NCBI GenBank assembly: GCA_964487155.1
Contig: CAZAQB010000132.1
Span: 1-9,232 of the forward strand
Length of the DNA: 9,232 nucleotides
Direction of reading: 5' to 3'
Origin: CAZAQB01 sp964487155
GTDB taxonomy: Bacteria > Pseudomonadota > Gammaproteobacteria > Nitrococcales > Nitrococcaceae
In this document: one piece after another, positions 1 through 7,135 of the stretch
Numbering within the stretch: position 1 is the stretch's first letter
How the letters are laid out: each line of letters begins with the position of its first letter
Notes under the pieces: generated by a model
Database searches by the model: none
Told to the model about the DNA's origin: nothing
Seen by the model: only the letters and a program-made list of their open reading frames with translations
Made by a program: the position numbers and the translations under genes

Positions 1-684
1 GCCCAGGCCACCGCCGGCGTGATGACCACCCGGGCCGCCGCCCGGGCGTTCTTCAGCGCCGGCACCAATCGCGCCATGCTGCGCTTCACGGTGCTCAACC
101 ACCTGTGCCGGGATCTGGAGCAGATGAAAGATGGCTCCCTGCCCCCGGACCGCATCCGCCAGGATGTCAGCCGCAGCCCCGGCGGCGACAGCCGCATCTT
201 CCTGAACAACTGCGTCGGCTGCCATGCCGGCATGGACCCGGTGGCCCAGGCCTTCGCGTTCTACGAGTTCGAGTACGCCGGCGACATCGATTCCGGGCGC
301 ATCGTCTACACCGACGGCCAGGTGCAGCCCAAGTACCTGATCAACGATCAGAACTTCGCGCCGGGCTACATCACCACCGACGATGGCTGGGACAACTACT
401 GGCGCCAGGGGGTGAACGCCTCTCTCGGCTGGGGTCCCGGCAGCGGCTCCGGCGCGGGGGCCAAGTCGCTCGGCCAGGAACTGGCCGACTCCCAGGCCTT
501 CGCCCAGTGCCAGGTGCGCAAGGTGTTCCGCGCGGTATGCCTGAGGGAGCCCGCCAGCGACACCGACCGGACGGCCTTCCAGAGCATGGTGAGCGCCTTC
601 AAGAGCGGCACCGCCCAGTGGCAGGCGCCCTACAACCTCAAGAACCCCTTCGCCCAGGCCGCGGCCCACTGCACGCAGCCCTGA
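1..684 (+). CDS. Cytochrome-like protein resembling DUF1588/DUF1585 families, 3' part only
   Basis: The frame is open from the first base, so the true start lies upstream; 227 C-terminal residues are visible. A haem c motif C-V-G-C-H is at nt 211-225, preceded by P-G-G-D-S-R-x-F and followed by M-D-P-V-A-Q-A-F. This resembles the C-x-x-C-H-x-x-x-D-P-x-G-F core of planctomycete-type DUF1588 cytochrome domains. The C-terminal part (L-G-Q-E-L-A-D-S-x-A-F-x-x-C, then an R-x-P helix region) resembles DUF1585. These family links are pattern recognition, not a search. The protein is probably exported and given haem by the Ccm system encoded about 4.5 kb downstream. It ends 53 nt before the lipoprotein gene and is likely co-transcribed with it. 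Substrate and electron partners are unknown. An in-frame ATG at nt 22 would be a false start, because conserved-looking sequence continues upstream of it. Confidence 0.75.
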   Translation, partial: AQATAGVMTTRAAARAFFSAGTNRAMLRFTVLNHLCRDLEQMKDGSLPPDRIRQDVSRSPGGDSRIFLNNCVGCHAGMDPVAQAFAFYEFEYAGDIDSGRIVYTDGQVQPKYLINDQNFAPGYITTDDGWDNYWRQGVNASLGWGPGSGSGAGAKSLGQELADSQAFAQCQVRKVFRAVCLREPASDTDRTAFQSMVSAFKSGTAQWQAPYNLKNPFAQAAAHCTQP

Positions 685-686
685 TG

Positions 687-705
687 AGAATCTTGCACAG
701 ATTCT
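687..705 (+). other. AT-rich perfect hairpin after gene 1
   Basis: A perfect 7-bp inverted repeat, AGAATCT and AGATTCT, has a 5-nt loop (TGCAC) and begins 3 nt after the stop codon. It stands out as AT-rich in a GC-rich setting. No U-tract follows, so it is not a standard intrinsic terminator. It could be an mRNA processing or stability element, or a small operator upstream of the lipoprotein gene. Confidence 0.4.
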
Positions 706-737
706 GAGCCGGCCGCGGAACCGGAAGGAGAGCATCC

Positions 738-3379
738 ATGGAAGCGCGATTCGCTCGAGTGACGCGCGCCGGTCTGCCGGCGCTGCTGCTGTCTCTGGGA
801 CTTGCCGGCTGCGGCGGCGGGGCGCCCACCGAGACCCTGCCCGACACCTCCGGGCCCCAGACCCTGGCCTACACCGGGCCGCCGCCAGCCACGCCGGACG
901 TGCAGGCGTTCCGGATCAATGTCTGGGAGAACCTGCGCTCTGACAGCCGCTGCGGTGCCTGCCACGGCGCCGGCAGCCAGGCTCCCACCTTCGTCGACTT
1001 CACCGACGTCAACGCAGCCTATGGCCAGGCCAACACGGTGGTGAACCTGTCGGACCCGGCCGCCTCGCGGATGGTCACCAAGGTGGGCGAAGGCCACAAT
1101 TGCTGGCTGACCAGTCTGACCGCCTGCGCCGACACCCTGACCGCCTTCATCGGCGCCTGGGCGGGTAATTCCGCCAGCGGCGGCACCACGGTGCGGCTCA
1201 CGGCGCCGGACCTGCTGGATCCGGGGCAGAGCCGCAACTTCCCGCCCACTGTCGGCGAGACCCGCTTCGCCAGCACGGTCCACCCCCTGCTGACCCAGCA
1301 CTGCAGCCGCTGCCATGTGGAGGACGCCGCCGTGGCCCAGGCGCCGTTCTTCGCCGATGCCGACCCGGCGGCGGCCTACGACGCCGCCCAGGAGAAGATC
1401 AACCTGGATCTGCCGGCGCAGTCCCGCTTCGTGGTGCGCCTGGACCCGGAATCCCACAACTGCTGGACCGACGACTGCGCCGCGGACTCTGACGCCATGC
1501 TGGCGGCCATCCAGGAACTGGCCGGTGCCATACCGCCCACGGAGGTGGATCCGGTGCTGGTGACCAGCAAGGCGGTAGGGCTGAATCAGGGCATCATCGC
1601 CAGCAGCGGCGGCCGCCACGAGACCAACCAGATCGCCTTCTGGCAGTTCAAGACCGGCAGCGGCCGCACCGCCTTCGACACCAGTGGCGTGGAGCCGGCC
1701 ATCAACCTCAACCTGGTGGGCAATGTCAGCTGGGTGGGCGGCTGGGGGCTGCGCTTTGCCGACGGCGGGCGGGCCCAGGGACCGACCCGCTCCAGCGCCA
1801 AGCTGGCGGAGCTGATCGGCGCCACCGGCGAGTATTCCCTGGAGGCCTGGGTCGCCCCCGGCAACGTCGCCCAGGAAGGCCCGGCGCGCATCGTCAGCTA
1901 CTCCGGTGGCAACCAGCTGGCCAACTTCACCCTGGGTCAGACCCAGTTCAACTACGATTTTTTGGCCCGCTCCGACAGCGCTGGCGTGCAGCCCAGCGGG
2001 GAGCCGGCGCTGTCCACGCCGGACGGTGAGGAGGTGCTCCAGGCCACCCTGCAGCATGTGGTGCTCACCTACGACCCGGTGGCGGGGCGGCGCATCTACG
2101 TCAACGGCGAGCTGGCGAGCGGCGCTGATCCGGTGCCTGGCGGCGGCCTGGCCGACTGGGACGACAGCTTCGCCCTGGTGCTGGGTAACGAGGTTTCCGG
2201 CGAGCGGCCCTGGGAGGGTGTCGTGCGCATGGCGGCCATCCACAACCGGGTGCTGACCCCGGAGCAGATCGTCCAGAACCTGGAGGTAGGGGTCGGCCAG
2301 AAGTTCTTCCTGCTGTTCGGCGTCAGCGAGCTGGTGGGCCTGCCGGAGAGCTTCATCGTCTTCCAGGTCTCGGAGTTCGACAGCTTCGGCTACCTGTTCA
2401 GCGAGCCTGCCTTCATCAGCCTGGACGGGACCGTGGAGCCCGGGTCGGTGCCCCTGCAGGGCATGCGCATCGGCATCAACGGCCAGGAGGCCGCTGTGGG
2501 CCAGGCCTACGCCAACCTGGACCTGACCCTCAACCCGGCGGACTACGAGCCGGGCGAGGGGCAGCCGCTGTCGCGGCTGGGCACGGTCATCGCCAAGCAA
2601 AAGGGGCCGGATGACGATGAGTTCTTCCTTACCTTCGAGCGGCTCGGCAGCGAGGCGAATGTCCGGGTGGAGCCGGTACCGGGGACCCTGCCCCTGCCCG
2701 GCGGCAACGCCGACGTGCCGTCGGTGGGCCTGCGCACCTTCGACGAGATCAACGCCACCCTGGCGGAGGTGACCGGGGTGGCCCCCAGCGCGGTGCGCGG
2801 CACGTTCGAGACGGTCCGCCAGCAGTTGCCGTCTTCCGAGAGCATCGAGGGCTTCCTGGCCTCCCACCAGACCGCGGTTTCGCAGCTGGCCATCGCCTAC
2901 TGCGACGCCCTGGTGGATGATCCGGCGCTGCGCAGCTCCTACTTCCCCGACGTCGAGTTCGGCTCGGCTCCCGGCACCGCCCTGGGCACCGATGCCGACC
3001 GTGACGACGTGGCCAACCCGCTGCTGGAGGGAATCATGGGCTCGNNNNNNNNNNNNNNNNNNNNNNNNNNNNNNNNNNNNNNNNNNNNNNNNNNNNNNNN
3101 NNNNNNNNNNNNNNNNNNNNNNNNNNNNNNNNNNNNNNNNNNNNCGATGCCGACCGTGACGACGTGGCCAACCCGCTGCTGGAGGGAATCATGGGCTCGG
3201 GGCTCGCCACCCAGCCGGATCCGGCGCTGGCACGGGGCGAGCTGCGCTCCCTGATGCAGGGACTGGTGGATTCCTGCTCTGCTGCCGCCGGCTGCAGCCT
3301 GGATGCCCAGCGCACCGCCACCATCGTCAAGGCGAGCTGCGCGGCGCTCGCCGGCAGTGCCGTCACCCTGATCCAGTAG
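738..3379 (+). CDS. Di-haem LamG-domain lipoprotein (interrupted by assembly gap)
   Basis: ATG 738 is preceded by a good Shine-Dalgarno, GGAAGGAG (723-730). The N-terminus is a lipoprotein signal with lipobox L-A-G-C, lipidated Cys25; Gly at +2 predicts outer-membrane sorting. Two homologous modules follow. Module 1 has C72-G-A-C-H76, H120-N-C-W and C130; module 2 has C189-S-R-C-H193, H240-N-C-W and C247. Each CxxCH should bind one covalent haem; the His-Asn-Cys-Trp may supply a distal ligand or disulphide (inference). Residues about 295-520 look like a LamG/concanavalin-like jelly roll (start N-Q-I-A-F-W-x-F, H-V-V-L-T-Y-D, R-x-I-Y-V-N-G, end A-I-H-N-R-V-L-T-P-E-Q-I). The C-terminal region has four cysteines (722, 795, 801, 816 after gap repair) and no further CxxCH. 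Frame 738 runs into the Ns; the downstream piece (3200-3379) joins it in frame when the duplicated 55 bp and the gap are collapsed, giving 828 aa. Function is unknown; substrate binding through LamG is a guess. Confidence 0.85.
2990..3199. repeat. 55-bp identical flanks around the N gap (assembly overlap)
   Basis: Bases 2990-3044 and 3145-3199 are identical over 55 bp and directly flank the N run. The repeat starts CGATGCCGACC and ends ATCATGGGCTCG. The most economical reading is two contigs that overlap by 55 bp, left unmerged and joined with a default gap. 55 is a common de Bruijn k-mer length. It is not considered a biological repeat. Confidence 0.9.
3045..3144. other. Assembly gap of exactly 100 N
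   Basis: The run is exactly 100 unknown bases, a conventional placeholder length, inside the lipoprotein gene. Removing the gap plus one 55-bp flank (155 nt) restores the reading frame into the downstream segment that ends at 3379. The gap therefore probably contains no sequence at all. Confidence 0.95.
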
Positions 3380-3422
3380 CCAGACCGGGCGGCGCCGACC
3401 GCGCCCCGGGAGGACCCGAACC

Positions 3423-5036
3423 ATGGCCCGACGCAAGCAAGGACCCCTGCACCCCGACGCCCCCCTGCTGGAGGTGGGCCACGGCCGGCCGGTGAGCCGG
3501 CGGGATTTCCTGGGCCGCGGCCTGCTCGCTGGCGGCGGCATGGTGCTGTCCAGCTCGCTGCTGTCGCTGCTGCTGGGCCCCCGCCTGGCGCGGGGCCAGA
3601 CCGTGCCCCTGTCCGGCGACATGCAGACCCGGGTGGGGGAATGCGGTATCGCCACCCAGGGCGCAGGCAAGGTGCCGTTCATCGCCTTCGACCTGGCCGG
3701 CGGTGCCAACATCGCCGGCTCCAACGTGCTGGCCGGACGCCAGGGCGGCCAGCTGGACTTCCTCACCACCGCCGGCTACAGCAGGCTGGGCCTGCCCGGC
3801 GACATGATCCCCCAGGTGGCGGCGCCAGGGGGCGGCAGTTTCGTGAATACCGAGCTGGGGCTTGCCTTCCACAGCGACAGCGGCTTCCTGCGCGGCATTC
3901 TTGAGAAAACCTCAGCGGCCACCCGGGCCAATGTCCATGGCGCGGTGGTCCCGGCCCGGTCCGACAACGACACCGGCAACAATCCCCACAATCCCATGTA
4001 CGGCATCGCCCGGATCGGGGCCGATGGCGAGCTGCTGACCCTGATCGGCTCGCGCAACTCGGATTCCGGCGGCAATTCCATGGCGCCGGCGGAGCTCATC
4101 GACCCCCGCGTGCGGCCCACCAAGATCGACCGGCCCTCGGACGCCACCGGCCTGGTGGACACCGGTGACCTGACCCGGCTCCTCAGCCAGGCGGACGGCG
4201 TGCGGGTGCTGGAGTCGGCGGCCCGCCTGAGCGCGCGGCGCATGGATCGCCTCGACCTCGGCCTGGCCGATGCCACGCGGGCGGCCGAGATCCGCGAGCT
4301 GGTGGAGTGCGGCTATGTGAAGACCGCCGACCTGCTGGCCCGCTTCGGCGACCCGGCGGCCCTGGACCCGCGTTCGGGAGGGGTCATAGTTGGACCGGGG
4401 GGCATCTTCAGCGAGGCCGAGTTCGACGGCGACGGCGAGTTCCGCAAGACCGCCTCGGTCATGAAGCTGGTGATCGATGGCCAGGCCGGCGCCGGCACCA
4501 TCACCATGGGCGGCTATGACTACCACACCGGGGACCGCGCCACCGGCGAACGCCGCGATCTGCGGGCCGGGCGCTCCATCGGCGCCTGCCTGGAGTACGC
4601 CGCCCGGGTCGGTGTGCCGTTGATGGTCTACGTGTTCAGTGACGGTTCCGTTGCCAGCAACGGCCGCATCGACGACTCCATGGACGGGCGCGGCAAGGGG
4701 GAGTGGACCGGCGACAACTCATCCACGGCCGCCTCCTTTTTCCTGGTCTACAATCCGAACGGCCGTCCGGTGCCCACCGTGACCCTGGCCGCCGGCGAGG
4801 GTGGCCCTCAGATCGGTTTCTTCCGCGGCGATGGCTCGGTGGAGACCGCCTCCAGCCCGGCGGCCAACAACGTCAACCTGCTGGTGAACACCGTGCTGCT
4901 GAACTACACGGCGCTGCACGGCGACGGCGCCGGGGCCTTCGCTGCCCAGTTCCCGGGGCATGGGCTGGGCAGCGCCGCTGCCCTGGACGCACTGACCGCC
5001 TTCGAGCCCGTGGTGTCCGGCACTATCGGCGGCTGA
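3423..5036 (+). CDS. Tat-exported DUF1501-like protein
   Basis: This 537-residue protein starts at ATG 3423 behind GGGAGG (3408-3413). Its N-terminus is a twin-arginine signal: S-R-R-D-F-L at residues 25-30, a hydrophobic stretch of about 35-51, and a likely cleavage site near A-R-G/Q at 58/59. It should be folded in the cytoplasm and exported to the periplasm. The body has F-I-A-F-D-L-A-G-G-A-N near the start of the mature domain, G-Y-D-Y-H-T (His368), V-Y-V-F-S-D-G-S (Asp407) and a downstream G-D-N-S-S-T-A-A-S. These resemble the G-W-D-T-H and G-E-F-G-R...D-H-G landmarks of DUF1501, a family related to the alkaline phosphatase/sulphatase fold. Several of the usual residues are altered, so catalytic ability is uncertain. 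Tat-exported DUF1501 proteins are typically paired with PSD1/DUF1549-type cytochromes in planctomycetes. The pairing here, 43 nt after the di-haem lipoprotein, looks analogous. No enzymatic function is claimed. Confidence 0.75.
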   Translation: MARRKQGPLHPDAPLLEVGHGRPVSRRDFLGRGLLAGGGMVLSSSLLSLLLGPRLARGQTVPLSGDMQTRVGECGIATQGAGKVPFIAFDLAGGANIAGSNVLAGRQGGQLDFLTTAGYSRLGLPGDMIPQVAAPGGGSFVNTELGLAFHSDSGFLRGILEKTSAATRANVHGAVVPARSDNDTGNNPHNPMYGIARIGADGELLTLIGSRNSDSGGNSMAPAELIDPRVRPTKIDRPSDATGLVDTGDLTRLLSQADGVRVLESAARLSARRMDRLDLGLADATRAAEIRELVECGYVKTADLLARFGDPAALDPRSGGVIVGPGGIFSEAEFDGDGEFRKTASVMKLVIDGQAGAGTITMGGYDYHTGDRATGERRDLRAGRSIGACLEYAARVGVPLMVYVFSDGSVASNGRIDDSMDGRGKGEWTGDNSSTAASFFLVYNPNGRPVPTVTLAAGEGGPQIGFFRGDGSVETASSPAANNVNLLVNTVLLNYTALHGDGAGAFAAQFPGHGLGSAAALDALTAFEPVVSGTIGG

Positions 5037-5110
5037 CCCGGCCCGATGCACACGCGGCCCTGACCCATGTCAAGGCCGCCCGGCCCCTGGCGTGCCACCT
5101 TCCCCGGCCA

Positions 5111-5141
5111 TTGTGCCCCCGCGCCGGGTGTCGATTATCCT
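5111..5141 (+). promoter_or_regulatory. Weak candidate promoter for the ccm operon
   Basis: An AT-rich island, GATTATCCT (5133-5141), interrupts GC-rich sequence. Its TATCCT (5136-5141) could be a -10 element, with a poor TTGTGC at 5111 as -35 and a 19-nt spacer. Transcription would then begin at about 5148, exactly at the favoured GTG start of ccmA, implying a leaderless or nearly leaderless mRNA. The spacing is poor, so this is tentative. Confidence 0.3.
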
Positions 5142-5147
5142 GTGGCC

Positions 5148-5807
5148 GTGTCCCAGTCTGCCCACCCTATCTCCGAGCGGCCTGCCGCGCAGCCCCTGCT
5201 CGCCGCCCAGGGCCTCGCCTGCCAGCGCGGTGCCCGAATCCTGTTCACTGCGCTGAGCTTCACTCTGGGCCCGGGTCGGGCGGCCGTGGTGGAAGGCGCC
5301 AACGGCAGCGGCAAGACATCGTTGCTGCGCATCCTCTGCGGCCTGCGCCCGCCGGAGGCCGGCCAGGTCCTCTGGGAGGGCCGTGACGCCGTCCGCCAGC
5401 GCCGCCACTTCCAGGGTCAGCTGGCCTACGTGGGCCACCAGGAAGGGGTCAAGGCCGACCTCACGGTGCAGGAGAACCTGACAGCCGCGGTGGCGCTGGC
5501 GGGCCAGCGGCCCGAGGGGCTGGCGCAGGCCCTGGAGCGGGTGGGCCTGGGCGAGCAGGTCGATGTGCTGGGCGGCGCCCTGTCCGCCGGCCAGCGCCGC
5601 CGGGTGGCCCTGGCGCGGCTGCTGGTGGGGGCGCCCTTGCTGTGGGTACTGGACGAGCCCTTCACCGCCCTCGATGCCGGCGGCCGCGAGCTGGTCACAG
5701 GGCTGCTGGAGGAGCACCTGGCCGGGGGCGGGCTGGCGGTGGTGGCCTCTCACCATCCTCTGGGACTATCCGAGAACCGGGTCCAGCCGGTGGCCATCCA
5801 GCCATGA
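5148..5807 (+). CDS. ccmA: Haem exporter ATP-binding protein CcmA
   Basis: This is the ATPase subunit of the CcmAB(CD) complex. It powers release of haem-loaded CcmE from CcmC/CcmD during system I cytochrome c biogenesis, on the cytoplasmic face of the inner membrane. With start GTG 5148 it is 219 aa, close to the family's ~205-215. It shows Walker A G-A-N-G-S-G-K-T (50-57), ABC signature L-S-A-G-Q (145-149), Walker B L-L-W-V-L-D-E-P (D169, E170) and an H-loop A-S-H-H. The typical CcmA opening L-L-A-A-Q-G-L-A-C-x-R-G lies just after the chosen start. The frame is open further upstream to ATG 5067, but that would add 27 Pro/Gly-rich residues unlike the family. GTG 5142 is an alternative. No Shine-Dalgarno is visible before any of the three. 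The stop overlaps the ccmB start (ATGA). Confidence 0.93.
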   Translation: MSQSAHPISERPAAQPLLAAQGLACQRGARILFTALSFTLGPGRAAVVEGANGSGKTSLLRILCGLRPPEAGQVLWEGRDAVRQRRHFQGQLAYVGHQEGVKADLTVQENLTAAVALAGQRPEGLAQALERVGLGEQVDVLGGALSAGQRRRVALARLLVGAPLLWVLDEPFTALDAGGRELVTGLLEEHLAGGGLAVVASHHPLGLSENRVQPVAIQP

Positions 5808-6487
5808 GTGGGCGCTCCCTGACCCGGGCCCTGACCGGGCTGGTGCGCCGGGACCTGACCCTGGCGCTGCGCCGGCGGGCCGAGACACTGAACCCGGTGC
5901 TGTTCTACGCGGTCATAGTGTCCGTATTCACCCTGGGGCTGGAAGCCGAGCGCTCCCTGCTTCAGACCATCGGCCCTGGCGTGGTCTGGATGGGGGCGGT
6001 GCTGGCGGCGCTGCTCTCCCTGGAGGGCATGTTCCGCACCGATTTCCAGGATGGCACCCTGGAGCAGATGGTGCTGAGCGGCCTGCCACTGCCGACCCTG
6101 GTGCTGGCCAAGGTGCTGGCCCACTGGCTGGTGACCGGTCTGCCCCTGGTGGTGGCGGCGCCGGTGCTGGGTTCCATGATGGCCCTGCCGGCGCCGGCCA
6201 ACGCCGCCCTGGCGGCCACCCTGGCGCTGGGGACGCCGGTGCTCAGCGTGGTGGGCGCGATCGGCGTGGCGCTGACCCTGGGCCTGGCCCGCGGCGGCAT
6301 GGTGCTGGCGCTGCTGGTGCTGCCCCTGTACCTGCCCCTGGTGGTGGTCGGCACGCAGACCGTGCGGGTGGTGGCCGCCGGTGGCGACCCGGCATCGCAG
6401 TACCTGGTCCTGGCCGGGCTGCTGCTCGCCGCCATGGCCGCGGCGCCCGCGGCGGTGGCGGCCGGGCTGAGGGTGAGCCTGACGTGA
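5804..6487 (+). CDS. ccmB: Haem exporter membrane protein CcmB
   Basis: This is the integral membrane subunit that pairs with CcmA in the Ccm ABC transporter. It is 227 aa (E. coli protein about 220). The amphipathic N-terminus (L-V-R-R-D-L-T-L-A-L-R-R-R-A-E) leads into the first membrane span around residues 30-46. Five further hydrophobic segments follow, for the expected six. The family loop D-F-Q-D-G-T-L-E-Q is present after the second span. ATG 5804 overlaps the ccmA stop by ATGA, indicating translational coupling. In the usual operon ccmC follows directly. Here only 28 nt separate the ccmB stop from the ccmD start. Confidence 0.92.
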   Translation: MSGRSLTRALTGLVRRDLTLALRRRAETLNPVLFYAVIVSVFTLGLEAERSLLQTIGPGVVWMGAVLAALLSLEGMFRTDFQDGTLEQMVLSGLPLPTLVLAKVLAHWLVTGLPLVVAAPVLGSMMALPAPANAALAATLALGTPVLSVVGAIGVALTLGLARGGMVLALLVLPLYLPLVVVGTQTVRVVAAGGDPASQYLVLAGLLLAAMAAAPAAVAAGLRVSLT

Positions 6488-6519
6488 TCTGGAGCATGGG
6501 AGCGAGTCTCGGAGCATGA
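6484..6519 (+). other. 36-nt micro-ORF at the site where ccmC is missing (possible remnant)
   Basis: GTG 6484 overlaps the ccmB stop (GTGA), and the frame ends with a TGA that overlaps the ccmD start (ATGA). It would encode only V-I-W-S-M-G-A-S-L-G-A. Both overlaps are those expected of a coupled ccmC gene, but about 700 nt of ccmC are absent. I-W-S-M-G also occurs in E. coli CcmC as I recall it (A-A-I-W-S-M-G), which may be coincidence in so short a peptide. An 8-bp direct repeat, GGAGCATG, occurs at 6491-6498 and 6511-6518 and could mark a deletion junction. An alternative is simply a short intergenic leader containing the ccmD ribosome-binding site. Confidence 0.3.
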
Positions 6520-6677
6520 AAGAATTTCTCGCCATGGGCGGCTACGCCTTCTACGTGTGGGCCAGCTACGGCCTGGCCCTGGTGGTGCTGGTGGCCAACT
6601 GGGTGCTGCCGCTGCGCCGCCGCCGCCAACTGATCAACGAACTGGAGCGGCGTGAGCGCCGCAGGAGAGCCGCATGA
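6516..6677 (+). CDS. ccmD: Haem exporter small subunit CcmD
   Basis: This is a 53-residue single-span protein. It normally stabilises the CcmC-haem-CcmE ternary complex and is needed to release holo-CcmE. The start M-K-E-F-L-A-M-G-G-Y-A-F-Y-V-W-A-S-Y-G is the typical CcmD opening. One membrane helix (about 14-31) is followed by a strongly basic, Arg-rich cytoplasmic tail. GGGAG (6498-6502) is a distant possible Shine-Dalgarno, 13 nt before ATG. The stop overlaps the ccmE start as ATGA. Retention of ccmD without its partner ccmC is odd. Confidence 0.9.
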   Translation: MKEFLAMGGYAFYVWASYGLALVVLVANWVLPLRRRRQLINELERRERRRRAA

Positions 6678-7129
6678 ACGCCGTACGTCGCCGCCGGATG
6701 ATGCTGGTGGGTGCCATCGGCCTGGGAGCCGCCACCGCCGTCGTGCTGGCCTTGCAGGCCTTCAACGAGAACCTGATGTTCTTCTTCTCCCCCACCGAGG
6801 TGGCGTCCGGCGAGGCCCCCGAGGGCCGGCCGTTCCGAATCGGCGGGATGGTGGTGGAGGGCAGCGTGCAGCGTGACCCGGACACCCTGGACGTCAGCTT
6901 CGCGCTCACCGACAACCAGGAGGAAGTGACGGTGGTGTACCGGGGCATCCTCCCGGATCTGTTCCGGGAGGGTCAGGGCATCGTTGCCAACGGCCGTCTC
7001 GCCGGCGGCGGCGTGTTCCGGGCCGAGGAGGTGCTGGCCAAGCACGACGAGAATTACATGCCGCCGGAGGTCGCCGCGGCCATGAAGCCGATGAAGAGCC
7101 CGGCGTCCGAGGCCGGTGCCGGTTACTGA
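6674..7129 (+). CDS. ccmE: Periplasmic haem chaperone CcmE
   Basis: CcmE covalently binds haem in the periplasm and hands it to the CcmF/CcmH lyase. The 151-aa protein has a basic N-terminus, one membrane anchor (about 11-28) and the family signature N-L-M-F-F-F-S-P-T. An OB-fold domain follows. The haem-attachment motif is V-L-A-K-H124-D-E-N-Y128-M-P-P-E-V; His124 forms the covalent bond and Tyr128 is the known axial ligand in homologues. This is the H-type classical CcmE rather than the C-type archaeal/deltaproteobacterial form. All key residues are intact. The start overlaps the ccmD stop. The next expected gene, ccmF, is absent: ccmG begins 6 nt after the stop. Confidence 0.96.
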   Translation: MNAVRRRRMMLVGAIGLGAATAVVLALQAFNENLMFFFSPTEVASGEAPEGRPFRIGGMVVEGSVQRDPDTLDVSFALTDNQEEVTVVYRGILPDLFREGQGIVANGRLAGGGVFRAEEVLAKHDENYMPPEVAAAMKPMKSPASEAGAGY

Positions 7130-7135
7130 TCCGCC

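Noticed and set aside
630..2867. Very long open frame on the minus strand opposite the lipoprotein gene
   Set aside because: It is composed of His/Gly/Ala/Arg/Gln-rich low-complexity sequence typical of antisense frames in GC-rich genes. The plus-strand gene has a Shine-Dalgarno, a lipobox and clear domains.
3164..3379. Separate small gene after the N gap
   Set aside because: It is the true C-terminus of the lipoprotein: it repeats the D-V-A-N-P-L-L-E-G-I-M-G-S residues found before the gap and joins in frame when the 155 nt are collapsed.
5067..5147. ATG 5067 as the start of ccmA
   Set aside because: It adds a Pro/Gly/Arg-rich extension not expected in CcmA, has no Shine-Dalgarno, and covers the AT-rich promoter-like island. 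GTG 5148 gives a family-typical length.
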